A stretch of DNA of 27,686 nt from Pyrenochaeta sp. MPI-SDFR-AT-0127 (GCA_020747015.1 JAGTJM010000137.1:1-27686), one strand, 5' to 3'. Shown: positions 1-10,960, counted from the first letter of the stretch. A program made the numbers and translations. Notes: a model not told the origin generated them from the letters alone.

Positions 1-2240
1 CTAAACCTACTATAATTATAGGTATAAAGTCGTTCCTAGGGTTTACTAGATTCTATAGGTAATTATTAAAGACTTCTTATATATTATAAAACTAATAATT
101 ACTCTTTAGAGCCTAGCGAATCCCTTTATATAGTCTCTAACTATTAGTAAGTATTTAATAAAATTAAAGCTACTCTTCTAGTAATCCTAACCCTAGCCTA
201 TTTTAACGCTAAATATAAAATAAAGATAGAAATAGACGTATCTAATAGTATAATATAGGAGTTCTATCCTAAAGGCACCCTAACAAAAGTAGTATCCTAT
301 TACCTTCTATAGTTATACCCTATCTAGATCTAAACTAAACTAGGAAATCTATAATAAAGAACTCTTTACATTTATACACGTTCGCGAAATAGAGGCCTAA
401 ACTATCTATAGTTTAATACTAATCTAAGTATACTTAGATTACTATCCCTTAAATACTTTATAACTACTAAAGTACTAAATATATAATAAGCCTATTAGGT
501 AGAGGTTATAGTACTATTTAACTTCTAAATTAAATATACCTAGGCGTAAGTAATACTAGGGTAGATATCCTAAGTTAACGTAAATAGGAGGTTAATAGTA
601 TTAAAGTAGTATAAAGATAACTACTTACGTATTTTACTAGGTCCTAAGAGATTATATACCTATATTAACTCTAACCTAGTAGTAAACTACTTAAAGGACT
701 ATCCTCTATAAGAGCTAACTATTTTAGTAATTACTCCTCTCTAGGATTTATAAACTTAGACTCCCTAGAGCTAATTAAGGCTCTTCTCTAAGAAAATTAG
801 AATTCCTTTATAGAAGAATAAAAAACCCTACTAAAGTAATATTAGATAGAGAATAGACTCCTACTCTATAGAGATTACTTTATATACCTATTAACTCCTC
901 CTTTATACCTATCTTATTAGGGAGGTCTATAACTAGATCTCCTCTACCTACCCTAGTACCTCTAAGACGTATTAGCTCCTATCTCGCTTATTACTAGAAA
1001 GGTATAGGAGCTACCTATAAACGCTACGTAAGGAACTAGTCCCTTACTAATAAGGCTATCTAAGATAGAACTAGCTCCCTAGTTACCTATAGCCACTTCC
1101 TACCCTAATAGACCTATATAATATCTATATATTAACTTTAAGGAGTTCTCCTAAGACTACTCTAGATATAATTAGGTAATAGTTATTATTAACTACTTAT
1201 CTAAATAGGCTACTACTATCCCTTACTATAAGACTATTAACGCCTAAGGTATAGCCGCCCTATTTATCTAATAGATCTATCGTTTTAGGTATACGCCTAA
1301 AAGTATAGTATCTAATATAGTCCTAGTTTATATCCTAATTCTAGTCTAAATTCTATTAGATTATAGGCGTTAAGGTAAAACTATCTATAGCCTATTATAA
1401 ATAAACTAATAGGTAAATAGAGATTATAAATAAATACTTAGATTAAAGGCTAAGGCCCTTTATATCCTACTATTAGGATAATTAGAGTAAACTATTACCT
1501 ATAATTAATTAAGCTTAAGTTACGCTACTATATAATACGCTTAAAATAATACTATACTAAGTCCTATTTAGCTCTAAACTATACTAGAGTTAGGACTAAG
1601 CCTAACCTATAAATTTAACCTTTTCTAAGATACTAAATAATAAGGAGGCTCTTACCCTTACTACCTATATATATAACGCGTAGTAGGAGGCGAAAAAGAA
1701 TATAGAGAAGACTTAGGATTAAATAAGATCTATTATAGATTATTACTATAAGCCTATTAACTAGGTTATTAGTAATAAGGTTTACCTATTAATAAAGAAC
1801 CTTATAGCTAACTACCCTAGCAAAACTATTTAAATAATAGGAGGGTCCCTTTAAAGTACTTAAATAAGTAGGCTACTCCTATAGGCTAAAACTACCTTAT
1901 AGCTTAAAGATCTATAACGTCTTTATACTAGATATCCTCTATAAAGATTCCTCTAACCCCTCCTAGAGTAAGAGGCTCTAAAACCGCCTAGTATACTAAT
2001 ATAAGGCGTTAAGGAATAGGAGGTAGAGGAAATCCTAGTAAGTAAGCTTTACTACTTAAAACTAAAATATAAGGTTAAGTAGGTTAGATATAACCTAGAT
2101 CTAGTTTAGTATAACGCTTAAACTTTATAGGCGCACCTTATAAGCTTTAGGACTTCTATAATAAGTATCTAAATTAGCTAGGACCCCTAAGGAGTCTATA
2201 TAAATAGATTACTACTTAGGAGAAGGGTATTAAGGATCTT
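1..2240 (+). pseudogene. pol remnant of outer gypsy element (RNase H, integrase, chromo-like)
   Basis: Conceptual translation, reading TAG/TAA as former Gln or Trp codons, gives Ty3/gypsy landmarks. Near 25-60 it reads as the end of reverse transcriptase (I-K-S-F-L-G-F-T-R-F-Y). An RNase H-like stretch follows around 190-290 (I-E-I-D-V-S-N). The integrase core lies about 1100-1620 and includes V-I-V-I-I-N-Y-L-S-K and Y-K-T-I-N-A-K-G-I-A-A-L-F-I. A chromo-like end around 2040-2200 (L-K-Y-K-V, then a Tyr/Asn-rich turn, then L-G-P-L-R) fits the gypsy pol C-terminus. No frame is intact and catalytic acidic residues are altered where visible, so it cannot code. Exact domain edges are approximate because nearly every CA and TG has been mutated. 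Confidence 0.75.
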
Positions 2241-2712
2241 ATAGTATTTATAGATAATTAAACTAAGTTTAGAAAGATAAGTGTATTATACTATAGAAGC
2301 TTCCCGTAAAGCCTAGTATAACTACTATAATAAGAACCTATCTTAGAGTCCTTTTAGATCCTAATATTCTATTAAAGGTTAGTCTCTAACTTACTCTCTA
2401 ATAGAGTAGCCTAAGCCTCCCCTTCTAACTCTCTAGTAACTAATAATAGTATTACCCCTATATTCCTTCTATAAGGCTTCTAACCCTATCTATATATAGC
2501 TAGACCTAGAGGAGGAGGTACTAAAGTACCTACTACTACACCTATTACTATAACTAACTAAGTAACTATACTAGTTAACTTAGCTAGTTTAGCCCCTATA
2601 GCCTAAATCTCCTCTACCTACTCCTCCTAGCGAAGGTAAGTAGTATATAGTAGCTTAATAGTAGTTAGGCTTTTAACCTATATAGTTACTACCTATACTA
2701 AAGTCCTAAGCT

Positions 2713-2717
2713 ATAAC
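2713..2717 (+). repeat. Left target-site duplication ATAAC of inner element
   Basis: ATAAC directly before the 5' LTR is repeated exactly at 10543-10547 directly after the 3' LTR. Five bases is the usual duplication length for Ty3/gypsy integrase. Confidence 0.9.
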
Positions 2718-3003
2718 TATCAGGTAAGCTGCCTTAACGGAATCAGCGCGGGCTGTATTTTGCCCGCGATAGGCTGGAACAGGGCCAGTTCAGGCTATAC
2801 CTAGCCAGATTATCAGACCTCGGGCCATTATAGCCCATATGCGGGGTAAAGGGGTACTTATGCCCCTTCTGAATCCTACCAGAGGGTAGTGATTCGTCTT
2901 AACTACAATCTAATCCTATTATCCTCTATTATCTTAAAAGTGCCCCTCTATAAATATATACCTCTAGGATAGGACCTATTAGAGTATAGGCACCGTCCTA
3001 ATA
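2718..3003 (+). repeat. 5' LTR of inner gypsy element (286 bp)
   Basis: It matches 10257-10542 over its whole 286 bp with no indels. About two dozen differences are visible and all are transitions, as RIP predicts. Its ends TATCAGG...CCTAATA are mutated forms of TGTTAGG...CCTAACA. A TATAAATA-like stretch near 2950-2957 could be the promoter TATA box, but this is a weak inference. Confidence 0.92.
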
Positions 3004-3259
3004 TTTAAATCGCTCTATACAGAGTTCGCACTTTAATAAAATAAGTCAAAGGATAACAAGATCTCGTGTCTATACTCCCGTAGAGGACTAAGACAATACG
3101 TCTTATACTAATAATCGAACATAAGACGCGGAAACCATACCAGAGACTCAAACTATTAATAGAGATAGAGAAAATAGGCAAGATTAGGGATTAGGAGACA
3201 CGCTCTCGCAAGCCACCTTAGTTAAACCCTTATAGGCCCGCTTCGGTCTAGAAGAGCCC

Positions 3260-4390
3260 GCGATAGCCCAATCTGGCCTAAATCAGACTATACCCCATCA
3301 ATCTAAGGTAGAAAGGCAGAGAGTAGTCCCCATAGTCCAGAGAAGCACTAAAATAGCAGAAGTACCCTCAGATACCCTATAAGCTCGCGTCGTAGACGCA
3401 GATAGGGACGAAATCGACCCTAAATTCGTAAGACTACAGAGAAAGATTAAAGCTAAGACACAACGCCGCGCAATTATTAAAATGCGGGTAGAAGCTGCGG
3501 CTTTGGAGGTAGATAACGAAGAAACTATCAAAGCCTTAAAAGAAGGCTCTAAGTTAGTAAGACTAGCCTCTTCGCGACTACTACGTCTCGAACCACCTCG
3601 AAGATACTTAAAAAAGAATCGTGTAGAATATAATTACTAGGTAAAGGACTATAAGGCCTATTTTATCTAGTACCCAGCGGATTTCCAGAGGGAAGTCTAT
3701 AAGGTTACCTTCTCCCTCTAATATATCTCAGATTAGTGCAAAACAACGTAGGAAGAGCTTTACTTACAGAAGAAGTCGAGTATTATAGGATGGCAACCTA
3801 CGTAGATAGACTTAAAGTAAAATATACTAAATGCGCTGGGTACTACTAAGGAAAGGCACCTTATTACCTTTAACGCGGTCACCACCTATAAACAAGGCGC
3901 AAAGGAGTCTCCTACTGCGGTACTAGACTATTTACGCTAGTATTAGGAGGAACTAGGCGACGCGTACCCAACGGCATTAAGATAAAGCTATTACTTTAGG
4001 TCCTTAACTAAAGATATCCAATTAAGGCTTTAAAACGTCCTAGTCTAGGAAAGAGAGACCCTATTATAGATAGAGGAGTAAGCTAATATCATATACTAAC
4101 ACATTCGCGAGCTTAATGCACCCGCAGCCTATTAGGGTAAGAGACTAGACAGAAAAGCCTTATCTAGGTTAGATAGGGATAGAAAGCCCCAAAAGAGGTT
4201 CAAATATAGTAGATATAGGCAGAAGGGGCTAAGAAAGGCCTTTCAACCGAAGCCCGCCATAAAAGAGACAGAAGTAGTCTATTTTAGCTATAATAAGAAG
4301 GGACACATTCGACTAAACTATCCTAAGCTTTCTGCAGCAAAAAAGGAGCCTTCTAGCACGAAGCCGGGAAAAGGCTAGGGCTGCAAGAGT
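3260..4390 (+). pseudogene. gag remnant of inner gypsy element
   Basis: One frame (codons starting at 2 mod 3) reads as a Gag polyprotein from about 3260 to 4390, interrupted only by TAG/TAA. The N-terminal third is charged and helical (around 3400-3580, rich in Arg, Lys, Glu, Ala). The middle looks like the retroelement capsid (around 3640-4100). The C-terminal part is basic and ends in a CCHC zinc knuckle at 4280-4321, where the three Cys codons now read as Tyr (Y-F-S-Y-N-K-K-G-H-I-R-L-N-Y) through G-to-A changes and only the His survives. The start codon is not resolved. Pol follows in a different frame, so the element probably used a -1 type frameshift or a similar mechanism; this is inference. 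Confidence 0.82.
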
Positions 4391-4399
4391 TAGGCCCTT

Positions 4400-7300
4400 A
4401 TCTTACAGCCTATACTAAGCTCTTAAGGGAGAACCCTAGTAGAGGGACCCTATATAAGGCGGTTTTCCCACCTTAGGTAAGGTTATTAACTATAGCTGCG
4501 GCTATTAGTACCTTAGAGCAAATTGAGGCCCTTATTAATAGGGGTTCTCAGCTTAACCTGTTGTCAGCTGTGCTGGCGAAAGAACAGGGCCTTACCATAA
4601 CGTCTATGCCAGGCCTCTTAGCTAGGAGCGTTAGCGGTAAAGACTTAACTATTTACGGCACTTCTAAGGCAGAAGTGGCTATAACGGACTCAAGAGGGCG
4701 AAAAAGGGTAGAATTAATACTATTTGTCGTTGCAGACGTCAAAAGGTTTAAGATATACCTAGGTTTACCTTAGATTAACCAGGTTAACCTAAAACTAAAC
4801 TACGCGCAGCGTAGGATACTCTTTTAAGGCATTAAGTAGAAAGATATAGAAGTATTTAGGTAAGTAGCGATTAAAGACGCCGAAGAGTTTAAGAATACCC
4901 TTTAGAGCGCATAAATAGATGTTTATACGCTTACAGTAAGCACCGTTAGTTAGTCTAAGCTAGATTAGCCTAAAATGGGCCAAATACCTAAAGAATACTC
5001 TGAATTCGCAGAATTAGGGTCCAAAGGGGATGTAAGTGCACTTACAGACTATAGACCCTAGGATCTAGCGATTAATTTAGAAGAAGGCGCGAGTCCGCCT
5101 TAGTAACCCTTATACAACCTATTAGTAGTAGAATTATAGGTGTTATAGAAGTACATCTAAGATTTGTTAGCAAAAGGTTAGATTAAGCGTTTAAAGTCCC
5201 TAGCTAGGGCTCCTATCCTCTTTACGAAGAAGAAGGATGGTGGTCTACGCCTTTACGTAGACTACTAGGCGTTAAATAAGATAACTATTAAAAATCGTTA
5301 CCCGCTACCCCTTATTACTAAGTCCCTTAAGCGTCTGGCGTTAGCTAAGTAGTACACTAAGCTAGATATTAGGGACGCCTATTATAGGATCAGAATTAGG
5401 GAGGGAGATAAGTGGAAGATAGTATTTCAGACCAGATACGGCCATTTTGAATACACTATAGTGCCTTTTAGTTTAACTAATGCGCCTGCGCAGTTTTAAG
5501 CCTATATTAATAAGGCTCTAGTAGGATTAGTTAATACCACCTATGTCGTCTATTTAGACGATATCCTTATCTACTCTAAGACAAAAGAGGACTACGTAAG
5601 AGATATTAAGGAGATTCTCGCAAGATTGCGTAAGTTTAAGCTTTATCTTAAACTTTCAAAGTGCGAATAGTATACTAGTCGCATAGAATTCCTAGGTTAT
5701 ATTATCTCGCCCGAAGGCGTATCTATTAATAGAGATCAGGCTAAAACGGTTACTAAATAGCCGTTACCGAAGACTATTAGGGATGTTTAGGTATTTCTTA
5801 GTTTTATAAACTATTACTAACGATTTATCGCGAACTTCTCCTAGATTACCCTACCTTTAACCGTTCTAACCTAAAAGGGGCTAAATGCGGCTAAAGGAGG
5901 ATCCTCCCAGAGGCGAGAGGAGAGCTAACGCCTAGATATAGGAATCGAGGCTAAACAGGCTTTTAAGAAGCTAAAAGCCATATTCCTAGAATCTCTAGTT
6001 TTAGCTTATTTCGAAAGAAATAGAAAGACTAAAGTAGAGGTAGATGCCTCTAGTAGCGCGATTGCGGGCATATTATCCTAATTTCGGCTAGAAGAGGGCA
6101 AAAAGGGCGAATGGAGGCCAGTAGACTTCTATTCTCGCAAATTAATCCAAGCGGAGTACAATTACGAGACATATAACCAGGAACTCCTAGCTATCGTCAA
6201 AAGTCTAGCACATTGGCGCTATTACCTAGTTAGTACCCTATTTAAGCTATAGACCGACCACATAAACCTAAAGTAGTTTATAGAGACAAAAGCCCTAAAT
6301 CACCGACAAGTAAGGTCCTACTTAGCCCTAACTAAGTTTGACTTTACTATCTAGTACTAGCCAGGGGCAACAAATCCTGCAGATAGCCTATCAAGACGAC
6401 TAGATTATATAGAAAAGCTTCAGGATCCAGCCCTGAAGTATAATTAGGCGTTTATAGAGCCTATGCAGAAGATACTAACAAGAAAGCCTAAAGAGGACTA
6501 TCTTCTATTAGTAGCAGTTACCTACTCTAAAGCTAAGGGAATAGACCTTAAAAAGGCTCTTAAGGAGTTTCAAAAGGCTGAAGACACCCTAAATTAGTAA
6601 AGACAGAACGGGGAAAGCCTAAGCGAAGTAGAAGACCTAGATACGTCCACTTCAGAGGAAACTAAAGGAGAATCAGGACAAAAAGGGTCAGACGAGGCTG
6701 TAACGGCCCGTTCTCACCCAAGACTCCTGAAAACAGACTAAGAAAAGGAGAAAGCACTAGCAGAGTATTATAATAACCTAATGGCAGGCTACTTTGGCGT
6801 AAGAAGGACACTCGAAAAGCTGTCGTGACGATATGCCTGGCCAGGAATATTAAAAGACGTCTTAGCCTATTATAATAACTATCTACACTATAGAAAGTTA
6901 GTTACTGCCAAGCACAAGCCTTATAGACTGTTAAGCCCGCTTCCAGCTCCAAGCAGAGCATAGGAAGTAGTTATAATAGACTTTATCACAGAATTACCTC
7001 CAAGCGGGTTCTAAGGCCAAGTTTACAACTTAATACTAGTTATTGTAGATAAATTAACTAAAATAGCCTATTACGTCCCCGCGAGGGGCGATTAGGACGG
7101 AAAAGACCTAGCCTAGGCCTAGTTACGCGAAGTTATAAGACTTTATAGGGCGCCACATATAATTATCTTAGATAGGGGGCCTTTAATAAGTTCTAAGTAC
7201 TAGAAGACGTTTAACTACTATCTTAACTCCAAGAGGGTATTAACGTCTACTTACTATCCTCAAACTAACAGTTAGACTGAAAGGCAGAATTAGACCCTAG

Positions 7301-8110
7301 AATAGTACCTTCGGTGCTACTATAACCTTAAACAGGACGATTAGGCTATATAGCTATTAGTTAGAGAATTTGCCTATAACGATAGCGTTTATTCTACTAT
7401 AAAGGATACTCCTTTCCGTGTAAACTACAGCATAGACCCTATTAGGCTAGAATAGCCCGAATTATCCTAAGAAGGGGGGGAATTACCCCTTGGACAGAGT
7501 ATTACGGCTTATATCCTAAATATCTAAAAGAAATACTAGAAAGAAATAGAAGCTACTAATAAATACTAGAAGAGGTACGCTAATAAAAAGAGACTACCAG
7601 TTAATTTCAAAATTAGAGACAAAGTACTAGTCTCTAATAAGAATATCAAGTCTTTAAGACTAAAGAAGAAGCTTAATTAGAAATACTTAGGGCCCAGAAT
7701 AATAATAGCCTAAATTAGCCCTTCTGCGTACAAAGTAGACTATCCTAGCCTAAAAGGGATTCACCTAGTATTCCACGCCTCACTACTAGATCCTTATAAG
7801 AAAAGGGGACTATTACAATACCCTAAGGATCCCCCAGTAGATACTCTCTAAGAAAATAGAGATAATATCTACAAGGTAGAGAAGATAGTCAAAAGAAGGC
7901 GTAACGAAACAGGCCAATAGGAATATCTCATTAAATGGAGAAATTACCTAGATAGTAAGAATACTTAGGAGGTAGCAGCTAATATCTCTGGAAATACGTT
8001 AAAAGCGTTCTAGAAAAGGACGAATAGAGCCATAAGACCCCAAACTAGCACAAAACGTCGCAATTCGACTCAATTTATCCCAGATCGTCGCGGACGACGA
8101 TCATAGAGAG
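4400..8110 (+). pseudogene. pol remnant of inner gypsy element (PR-RT-RNase H-IN-chromodomain)
   Basis: A single frame (1 mod 3) gives the whole Ty3/gypsy pol order. Protease: 4501-4790, active-site region now I-N-R-G-S, catalytic Asp apparently changed to Asn. Reverse transcriptase: about 5160-5750 with Y-L-D-D at 5551-5562 and K-K-D-G-G-L-R before it. RNase H: about 5940-6420 (V-E-V-D-A-S-S; E-Y-N-Y-E-T). Integrase: about 6740-7700, with zinc-finger Cys changed to Tyr, and I-I-D-F-I-T, L-D-R-G-P and T-E-R core residues. Chromodomain: about 7864-8011 (Y-K-V-E-K-I-V; Y-L-I-K-W-R-N-Y). The many TAG/TAA fit former Gln and Trp codons. The part 4561-4773 stays open but is only a protease fragment and not a separate gene. 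Not functional as it stands. Confidence 0.9.
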
Positions 8111-8594
8111 GGGGATAGGCAGCGCGAGAGCATCCTGCAAACAAGATCCAGCTACCTTCACCTTATAATTTTTCCCAAAGGGTTTTTTTTTTCTAAGAAT
8201 AAGGTGTTTAACGGCGCTAAAGGCAGGAGAGAATAAGAGACCTACATAAGGAACACAAAGTTTCTAGGCAATACGAGCTAATATAGGGCAAAATAGGACC
8301 TTTTATAACAAATTCATTAAAACTAGCCCTATATAGAATCGTATAGACCTAGTTAGCCCAGAAGGAGCTAATATAGCACTAATAGTGCCGGAAATGCACG
8401 ATTATACTACGAAGGCAAATAAAAGCCTCTGTAGGCAGTAAACTAGGGTATTAAAAGCAAAAACTACCCAAAAAACCGATACCGAACCCTTAAAGTCTCC
8501 TTAAGACTATAACTTTTTATCAATTCCCCTCTATCATATTTGTTTTAGTGACTTTTAGGCTATAATAGGCTAAAAGTCCCTAAAACGTCCTAAA
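8111..8594. other. Non-coding stretch between pol end and antisense gene (inner element)
   Basis: About 480 bp with no supported frame. It holds a T-run at about 8182-8191 and several short motifs built from GGCTA/TAGCC with AT-rich centres. It would be the shared 3' region of the convergent pol and antisense genes. Confidence 0.5.
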
Positions 8595-9654
8595 TCAACC
8601 CTTTAGGAGGCGATCCACGTCAGCTTAGGCTACGCGGGCCAACTCTTTAAGACGAACAACCTCCTCGTTCGCGGCCTAGATAGATTTAGGTAACCTAAGC
8701 TTCGGCAGCTTCTTTTCAGCCCAAATAAGCTACTTCTTAGAATCTTCAAGTAGAAGATTAGCTGTAGCAACCACCTTCTAGTAATCTTTAACCTAGGCGG
8801 CGGTCATCGGGGCCTTCGAGACGGCGACACGAACATTCTTCCTTATCTAGGTATAATTAGGTTAGTTTAGGCTATTTTAAGCCAATATAGGCCTATCTAG
8901 GTAAACTTACGGTCTTAGAGGGACTAAAGGCCGAATCATCCCTAGGACCCTCCTTAAGCTTACGCTTGCGAGCTATCTCCTTTACAATTTAGGTATCCTT
9001 ACCACGCTAACGACCCTTAGAGAACACAGGGGTAGCAACCTTAGCGGGATCAGTCAATTCTCCACTATAAAAGGTGTAAGCATTAGAATAAGGGTGATAG
9101 ACGCTAAAACAGGTTAGAATAGGCCAGAATCAGCAATATCAGCCCAGAAGGGGGACATACCGGCGAATAGCGGCAATAAGGTCGTTAGAGACCTCCACAA
9201 GCTCAGCGGCGGCCTTATTAATCTTAATTTAGCCCTACTCCTTAGAATATATGCCGTCTCCCTTAGGTTTAGGGACAGCGAAGGGGGGCAGAAGTAATCG
9301 CTGGCGTAAGAAGGAAACGCGGGCTAGAAGGAGCTAAAGGTTCTTATTATTAGGCACCTTAGGCTAATATTAGCCAATATACCCTATAATAGCTTATTTT
9401 AACCCTTTTCAGGTTAAAAAGGGACTTACTGCGAAGCAATTAGAGGAATTATAGTCGTAGCAACACTCACAGACGCGATACTTTAGTTCTCCGGCGTAAT
9501 AATAGCTCCAGCCCTAATCTCCACCCAGAAAAAGACAGCTAGTATCCGAATTATCCTCAGCCTAGGCCGTAATGCAGCGAATGCACAGAAAGTTAGTCGT
9601 CTTGCCTCCACCAGACGCGAAGGCCTCCTTACGGCGCTGCTTATCGGACTTCAT
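8595..9654 (-). pseudogene. Antisense four-exon gene carried by inner gypsy element; Cys-rich N-terminus, coiled-coil-like C-terminus
   Basis: On the minus strand, exons 9654-9430, 9363-9161, 9103-8911 and 8846-8595 join in phase (0, 2, 0) into 290 codons ending in TGA. Introns of 66, 57 and 64 bp start GTAAGT, GTATGT and GTAAGT and end TAG; the second has TTCTAACC before TTTTAG. Internal stops are all TAG/TAA at positions where CAG/CAA fits, e.g. codons 31 and 47, so the gene was intact before RIP; there is no frameshift. Residues 1-75 hold Cys at 24, 27, 40, 62, 64, 65 and 73 (C-I-R-C; C-E-C-C), like a zinc-binding module. Exon 3 is basic (R-K-R-K-L-K) and exon 4 is Lys/Glu/Leu-rich and helical. 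I do not recognise the family. It lies between pol and the 3' LTR, where env or accessory genes sit, but on the other strand and with introns. It may be transcribed from its own promoter near 9655-9900. Confidence 0.8.
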
Positions 9655-10256
9655 AGTAAATTAAGCTAAAATAGGTCGAATTGGCGCAATTCGGCTCAAA
9701 AGTAGGTAAAGTAGGTAAGATTAGGTCGAAATGTGGGCAAATATCGCGTATTAACTCTAAGTTAGGTCAGTTAGCCTTAATTCCTGCTCGTTTAGGGGAA
9801 ACCGCCCTAGACAGGGTTAAACCATACTATACTGTGCTATAATAGCACAAATTAGCTTAAACAAGGAGTAGAATAAGGGAAACTAGCTTAAAAGAAGGAG
9901 TTCAGGACTTACTAAGAATAGGCTAAATTAGGGCCTTTTTTAAAGTAGAGGAAAGGAAGGATAGACTAAGGAGGCTTATTTTAAGTTAGGGTCTAAGCTC
10001 GCTAGAACAGCGCTAGTACTCTCTCACCTAGAAATCACGGTGAATGTGAGAAAAAAGCCTCTTTCACCTTATTTTTCTATAAACCTCATACACGTCTCGG
10101 GGAGTATTAGCCCAAATTAGCTTATTATAGGCTAATTACAGGCGTTATCGCCTATCTTCTAGAGTTTTCGGTTAAACCCTGGTATAGTAAGGCTTAGTGG
10201 GACGTCTGTACACCTTAGGGCAAGACGAGGGCGTCTTAATCCAAGAGGGGGGATAT
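9655..10256. other. Upstream region of the antisense gene, before the 3' LTR
   Basis: About 600 bp without a supported frame. It is the place for a minus-strand promoter for the antisense gene. It contains GGCTA/TAGCC-type motifs (e.g. 9920-9935, 10107-10140), a small inverted repeat around GTGCTATAATAGCAC near 9834-9848, and the purine tract at its end. Confidence 0.45.
10243..10253 (+). promoter_or_regulatory. Polypurine tract of inner gypsy element
   Basis: AAGAGGGGGGA directly precedes the 3' LTR start (10257). It is the expected plus-strand primer site for reverse transcription and supports the chosen LTR boundary. Confidence 0.8.
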
Positions 10257-10542
10257 TATTAGGCAAGCTACCTTGACGGAATCAGCGCGGGCTGTATTTT
10301 ACCCGCGATAGGCTGGGATAGGGCTAGTTCAGGCTATACCCGGCTAGATTATCGGACCTCGGGCTATTATAGCCCATATGCGGGGTAAAGGGGTACTTAT
10401 ACCCCTTCTGAATCCTACCAGAGGGTAGCGATTCGTCTTAACTATAATCTGATCCTATTATCCTCTATTATCTTAAAAGTGCCCCTCTATAAACATATGC
10501 CTCCAGGATAGGACCTATCGGAGTATAGGCACCGTCCTAACA
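10257..10542 (+). repeat. 3' LTR of inner gypsy element (286 bp)
   Basis: Same length as the 5' LTR; differs from it only by transitions. It starts TATTAGG and ends CCTAACA, so its right end keeps the unmutated CA terminus. Confidence 0.92.
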
Positions 10543-10547
10543 ATAAC
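10543..10547 (+). repeat. Right target-site duplication ATAAC of inner element
   Basis: Identical to 2713-2717. The outer element resumes here. Confidence 0.9.
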
Positions 10548-10960
10548 GCTACTAAAACTATAGTAGCCGTTATATCCTCTAGCTCCTTCTTCTCCTCCTC
10601 CCCTAACTCCTTAAACTCTATCTACTCCTTAGTAGTAGACCTATAATTAAGGGTAGCCTCTAGCTCCTTATACTCCTAACCTATATATAGGGGAACTAGG
10701 TAGTAAACCTTATTACTATATATATAATATATATACTTCTTAGATACCTCTAAGGAGAATCTAAACTTAATATTTTTACTATAGGCTAAAGCCCTTATAG
10801 CGTATATATAAATAACCCTATAGGCTATAGGTAGAGCCCTAGGAGGTATAGGAATAGGTATTATAGGTGTAGCTAAGTAATAGTTAGCTAAGAAATAGTA
10901 TTAGATAGGATTTAGGCGTAGGCTCTTATAATAGGAAGTAGTATATAAGGAGGAGAAAGT
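10543..10960 (-). pseudogene. Antisense reading frame of the outer gypsy element (interrupted by inner element)
   Basis: Read on the minus strand from about 10960 down to 10543, one frame holds about 115 codons with only two TAG/TAA, whereas a neighbouring frame has roughly ten in 80 codons. The residues include a Pro/Ile-rich start and an acidic-basic helix (K-E-L-G-E-E-E-K-K-E-L-E-D). If the inner element and one copy of its ATAAC duplication are removed, the same frame continues at 2712 and on towards about 2350, with a hydrophobic segment and more TAG/TAA. It lies between the chromo-like end of pol and the 3' LTR, on the opposite strand to pol. I do not recognise the protein. Its strand, boundaries and splicing are inference from reading-frame quality in RIPed DNA. 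Confidence 0.45.

Larger units (their letters stand above)
2718..10542 (+). mobile_element. Inner Ty3/gypsy chromovirus, full length (7,825 bp) with LTRs and target duplication
   Basis: A complete LTR retroelement bounded by two 286-bp LTRs and flanked by a perfect 5-bp target duplication, ATAAC (2713-2717 and 10543-10547). The order is 5' LTR, gag (frame starting at positions 2 mod 3), protease-RT-RNase H-integrase-chromodomain (frame 1 mod 3), an antisense spliced gene on the minus strand, purine tract, 3' LTR. Integrase after RNase H plus a C-terminal chromodomain places it with fungal chromoviruses (Ty3/gypsy, Metaviridae). RIP has put TAG/TAA into every gene, so it is non-autonomous now. 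It inserted into the outer, more strongly mutated gypsy element. Confidence 0.93.

Noticed and set aside
3298..3531. 77-codon open frame on the minus strand
   Set aside because: It lies opposite the Gag frame of the inner element and shows no protein features of its own.
4561..4773. 70-codon open frame as an independent gene
   Set aside because: It is the only stop-free stretch of the retroelement protease, in frame with the rest of pol.
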